Positions 61,444-64,000 of a DNA stretch of 64,000 nt are shown here, one piece after another. Source of the DNA: Trichuris trichiura (Eukaryota; Nematoda; Enoplea; Trichinellida; Trichuridae); assembly GCA_037903355.1 (NCBI GenBank), contig JBAJFE010000027.1, positions 620,001 through 684,000 of the forward strand, in the 5' to 3' direction. Numbering within the stretch: position 1 is the first letter of the stretch; each line of letters begins with the position of its first letter. The position numbers and the translations under genes are program-made. The notes under the pieces were generated by a model. That model worked only from the letters and a program-made list of their open reading frames with translations, was not told the DNA's origin and did not search any database.

Positions 61444-63538
61444 GGTCTCGTCTGAAATCAACCTTCCGTCGGCAGTCGCAGCAACATCAAAGGAGGTCAA
61501 GTGGGGATTAGTGAGATTTAGTCGGCTTAGCTCACCGAGCGGTCAAACCCGCGCAGATGATCTGGCACACTAACGCTGATGAATTTATCCAGTGTACGCA
61601 TGGTTGCAGTAACGTTTCCGAAGAAAAGTATGACAAGTTTACCGTACGGGTGAGTGGAAACTGTCACAGTAACGCGGGCAGTACACGCTAACGTACAGCA
61701 AGGATACATACCGTCTAGTGTTGCGCCTTCACCGAGGAAAAGGCTGAAGAAGCTGGGGACACTTCAGTCGGGCGTGTTAGCTAGCTCAGGCGGTGCGTTC
61801 ACCGTGGGCTCTTGTTCGACCTGTGCATACAGACGCGCATAGAGAACAGAAACGTTATAGAAGCAATGTACCATCCGCTTTGGCAAGGCCGCTTGCGCTG
61901 GCGTCGCGTCCGCTCGGAGCGGGTGGACGATGCGGATGTCGGCGATGATTGCCTCGAAAGCGTCGCAGGGTCGCAAGCGTTTTCTCCACATGAACTCGCC
62001 CAGGTACGACACGACGATGCTCGGATGCGTTCCGCACCGCCGCTTGTTGCCGCCCTTCAACTGGGCCCCCATGGACTCTACGGTCTGCGTGTGGGCGCCG
62101 GTGTCTCGGTTGACGAAGTTCGTTGAGTGATTCACTCGCGAATGATTGTACCCATCGCGGCCGAGACGGCGGTAGGCACGCCACTCATCAGTCATCAGTG
62201 CAGACTGCGGCCTCACATGGGACCGTACTACGGGTAGGAGGGTGTTCGGCGAGCGGTCCTTCACGGGTTCGACGTGAACTTCGCCGTTTTCTCGACATAC
62301 ACCGCCGCAGAGCCACAGCGGTGAGTACATCTTCCGTCGGTTGTACTTTCTCCGGGAAAAAAGGGACTCGTCCAGTTCCACCGTAATACCCGGTCCTCCC
62401 AGTTGCAGCGGTCTCTCGCCAACGCGTCTGCAGTAACTTGCCGCGGGAGGCCGTTCCACAGCACTCCGGTGCTCCCGCTGAGTCCTAAAGCACACATACT
62501 GCCTACAACAACAACAGAAGGCATGCGAATCCGCACCCAGCTCGTGTAAAAGGAATTTGGTCGTGGTGTACTCACGACTCCAGTTGAAAAGTATCTCTAC
62601 GGCCTTCTGCAGGTTAACCTTGTTCCGTGGGACTACAATGGACACACTGCAGCGCATAGCGCTCGTAACGGCTTCAGCGCATAGTGCCCTTACCGTCGAA
62701 CCACGTCCCTGTACGTACAGCCACTACCTTGCTGCAGGAACGTTTAAAACACCTCCAGGCCATGCCACCGCCTGTCAGACGCATCGCCTCTCCGCAAACG
62801 GGGCACAGCTTTTCGCTGTGCAGCAGCGCCTTTTCGCGAAGAAATGTAGCCGCCGTTTTTTCATCCCGCACCGTTTGGGGCAGCCAGGCAGTGTGTGTTC
62901 GGTTGCTTTTCCGGGCAGGTTTACTTCGACTTGCGCAATGTGTGTTCATACTTTACAATGAGGTTCGCACATTTTGCCACGGCACAGTGCCAACCGGAGC
63001 GTTGACATTCAATGTTTTCGACGAATAACTAACGGAACCCTGGGATACATCTCTGCAGTCGCATTATACTCCCTGTGACAGCAATGCATTTCCAGCGGTA
63101 AATCCCTCACCTTCACTGTTTCGCAAGGGTCAGTAACCGAATCGGTGACACTAGCAACTGTTACTCAATTGCACAGCTACACAATTCGTGCACAGGTAAT
63201 TCGCGGGTCAATAACAACATCTCTGCGGGTGCCGCTGCTGCTCCACTGTGTTACCCAATCTAGGAATACGCGCGCAGCTGTTTCATCCCTCACCACCACT
63301 ATTTCGCAAGGGTAAGCAGCTGCATAAGTGACATGGATACGCAATCCGCAGGTCAGTGACCGGTCAAACTACAGGTGGCACTAACCCCCCATTGTCTCTT
63401 CGTTCAACTAGCGCGGCACGTGTTCATCAACCCACAGTACACAGTCACACCCGTTGAGCGGCTTATCCGCGTTATCGCAAAATAATACCGCGTAAAGTTG
63501 CCGCTTCTACCAACGGAGGGCTCATTTCAGACGAGATC
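61444..63538 (-). mobile_element. Merlin DNA transposon (IS1016/ISXO2-like transposase)
   Basis: This is a 2095-bp element. The left end GGTCTCGTCTGAAAT and the right end's reverse complement GATCTCGTCTGAAAT form terminal inverted repeats that continue imperfectly to about 40 bp (CTTCCGTCGGCAG against CCTCCGTTGGTAG). The flanks GGAATTCA (61436-61443) and CCAATCCA (63539-63546) are a decayed 8-bp duplication of satellite sequence. The length arithmetic supports 8 bp, the usual Merlin value. The right 570 bp (62965-63530) is noncoding. Confidence 0.88.
61764..62949 (-). pseudogene. Merlin transposase (zinc ribbon + DDE), frameshifted
   Basis: There are two frames. The N-terminal frame 62949-62674 carries a zinc ribbon (CPVCG at residues 49-53, then WRCFKRSCSK with Cys67 and Cys72) and the conserved VRTGTWFDG. 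The C-terminal frame 62657-61764 (297 residues) has the ISXO2/IS1016-type DDE core: VELDES (Asp96), LMTDEWRAY (Asp157) and HTQTVESMG (Glu194), with KYNRRK and WLCGGV between. All three acidic residues are present. The frames are offset by one frameshift near 62660-62700, so this copy probably makes no full-length enzyme. The coding part is GC-richer than the satellite. Its role is cut-and-paste transposition. Confidence 0.9.
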
Positions 63539-63786
63539 CCAATCCATATTCCTCAATCACTCTTCCAGGCAGGCCGCAGTTTGTGTCATTCCCCTGCGCC
63601 CGTCCACCAGCAGTCTTCCGAAACGTCGTTTGACTTCGTCCTCCTTCCTCTTGGCACCGACGACCTCCAGCCCAACAGCTCTGCAACCGCAATAGAATCT
63701 GCTTGGTCCTCAGTGTTTGGTCACTCACAGCTTATCGTTCCGTGGGTAGAAGCGAAGCAGGTGTCGCACACCATACGAAGTCAGGC

Positions 63787-64000
63787 GACACTAGCCTAAA
63801 TTTTTAGTAATTTCGTCAACTTTCCTATGCGCTAACAACGTCCAGAATTGGCATAACCGTTGCGTAACGTTCTCTCGGCAGCAGAACGAGGATAATTGTT
63901 CTTATATGCACACTCCTAAAAGAAAGACGCAAGGGTAGCTTGCCTCATCCAATGAGCACCACACCGTTTTCATCAAAGCTCACCAAAGTTGTCCACCCGT
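63787..64000 (+). repeat. Satellite monomer 30 (partial)
   Basis: These are the first 214 bp of a further monomer, cut by the window end. Confidence 0.93.

Larger units (their letters stand above)
60374..63786 (+). repeat. Satellite monomer 29, split by the Merlin element
   Basis: The anchor spacing is 3413 bp. Subtracting 2095 bp of Merlin and an 8-bp duplication leaves 1310 bp. Confidence 0.94.
1..64000 (+). repeat. 1.31-kb tandem satellite array (host of all other elements)
   Basis: A sequence of about 1310 bp recurs head-to-tail across the whole window. I used GACACTAG(C)CTAAATTTTGAG as an anchor. It falls at 2, 3153, 6308, 9429, 10736, 12048, 13714, 15025, 16334, 17641, 18953, 23962, 25272, 26574, 27885, 29194, 30503, 31814, 33125, 34433, 42651, 43941, 51456, 53046, 54354, 55667, 57757, 59065, 60374 and 63787. 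Uninterrupted spacings are 1290-1313 bp. Longer spacings equal 1310 bp plus an identifiable insertion. All units share one orientation and look roughly 80-90% identical by eye. I saw no internal subrepeat. Many 60-220-codon open frames recur in register, but none matches a family I know. The array extends past both window ends. Confidence 0.96.

Noticed and set aside
62965..63530. A gene in the right noncoding part of the Merlin element
   Set aside because: There are only short frames on both strands, without recognisable domains.
1..64000. CRISPR array or bacterial origin, suggested by regular repeats
   Set aside because: The repeat unit is 1.31 kb, not short repeats with spacers, and all TE classes are eukaryotic.
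1..64000. tRNA or rRNA genes
   Set aside because: I saw no cloverleaf with A/B boxes or rRNA core sequence; the tRNA-iMet match at 50417-50430 is a 14-base primer site only.

Overview
This window is eukaryotic repeat DNA, with no host gene that I can support. Nearly all of it is one head-to-tail satellite array with a monomer of about 1.31 kb (29 complete units plus a partial one, all in the same orientation). The array has been interrupted by transposable elements (TEs) of several classes. The mix of Penelope-like, hAT (ZBED/SCAND3-like), BEL/Pao, Copia, Merlin and pogo/Tigger-like elements fits an arthropod. A chelicerate such as a tick is my best guess, but this is an inference from TE content only. 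The array runs off both ends of the window and is probably heterochromatin.

Layout: 1-9428 holds three tandem copies of a 3.12-3.16 kb higher-order unit. Each is a satellite monomer whose middle (about 310 bp) is replaced by a pogo/Tigger-like fragment plus a 5'-truncated Penelope-like element (PLE) encoding reverse transcriptase and GIY-YIG endonuclease on the minus strand. 9429-18952 is plain satellite, apart from a 0.35 kb inverted dimer of PLE 3' ends at 12.1 kb. A nearly intact 3.69 kb hAT element sits at 19464-23156, with an uninterrupted 594-residue transposase, 8-bp target duplication and subterminal GGGGCCC clusters. 23962-34432 is plain satellite. A decayed BEL/Pao element occupies 34579-41481, and a pogo/Tigger-like MITE (39210-40399) sits inside its integrase. 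A Copia element occupies 44417-50615 on the minus strand; it has a tRNA-iMet-fragment type primer site, and a Merlin-like element lies inside its protease/integrase junction (47574-49266). Two more PLE-tail insertions lie at 52353-52620 and 55702-56471; the second is a near-perfect 770 bp palindrome. A Merlin element with zinc ribbon and DDE transposase lies at 61444-63538.

If the insertions and their target duplications are subtracted, almost every anchor-to-anchor distance returns to about 1310 bp. This independently supports the element boundaries. The elements do not form a pathway. They are separate parasites of a satellite array, several nested two deep. The most unusual observations are the inverted PLE-tail insertions (two hit the same satellite position), the capture and amplification of a PLE as a higher-order satellite unit, and the mosaic stop codons among its three copies.
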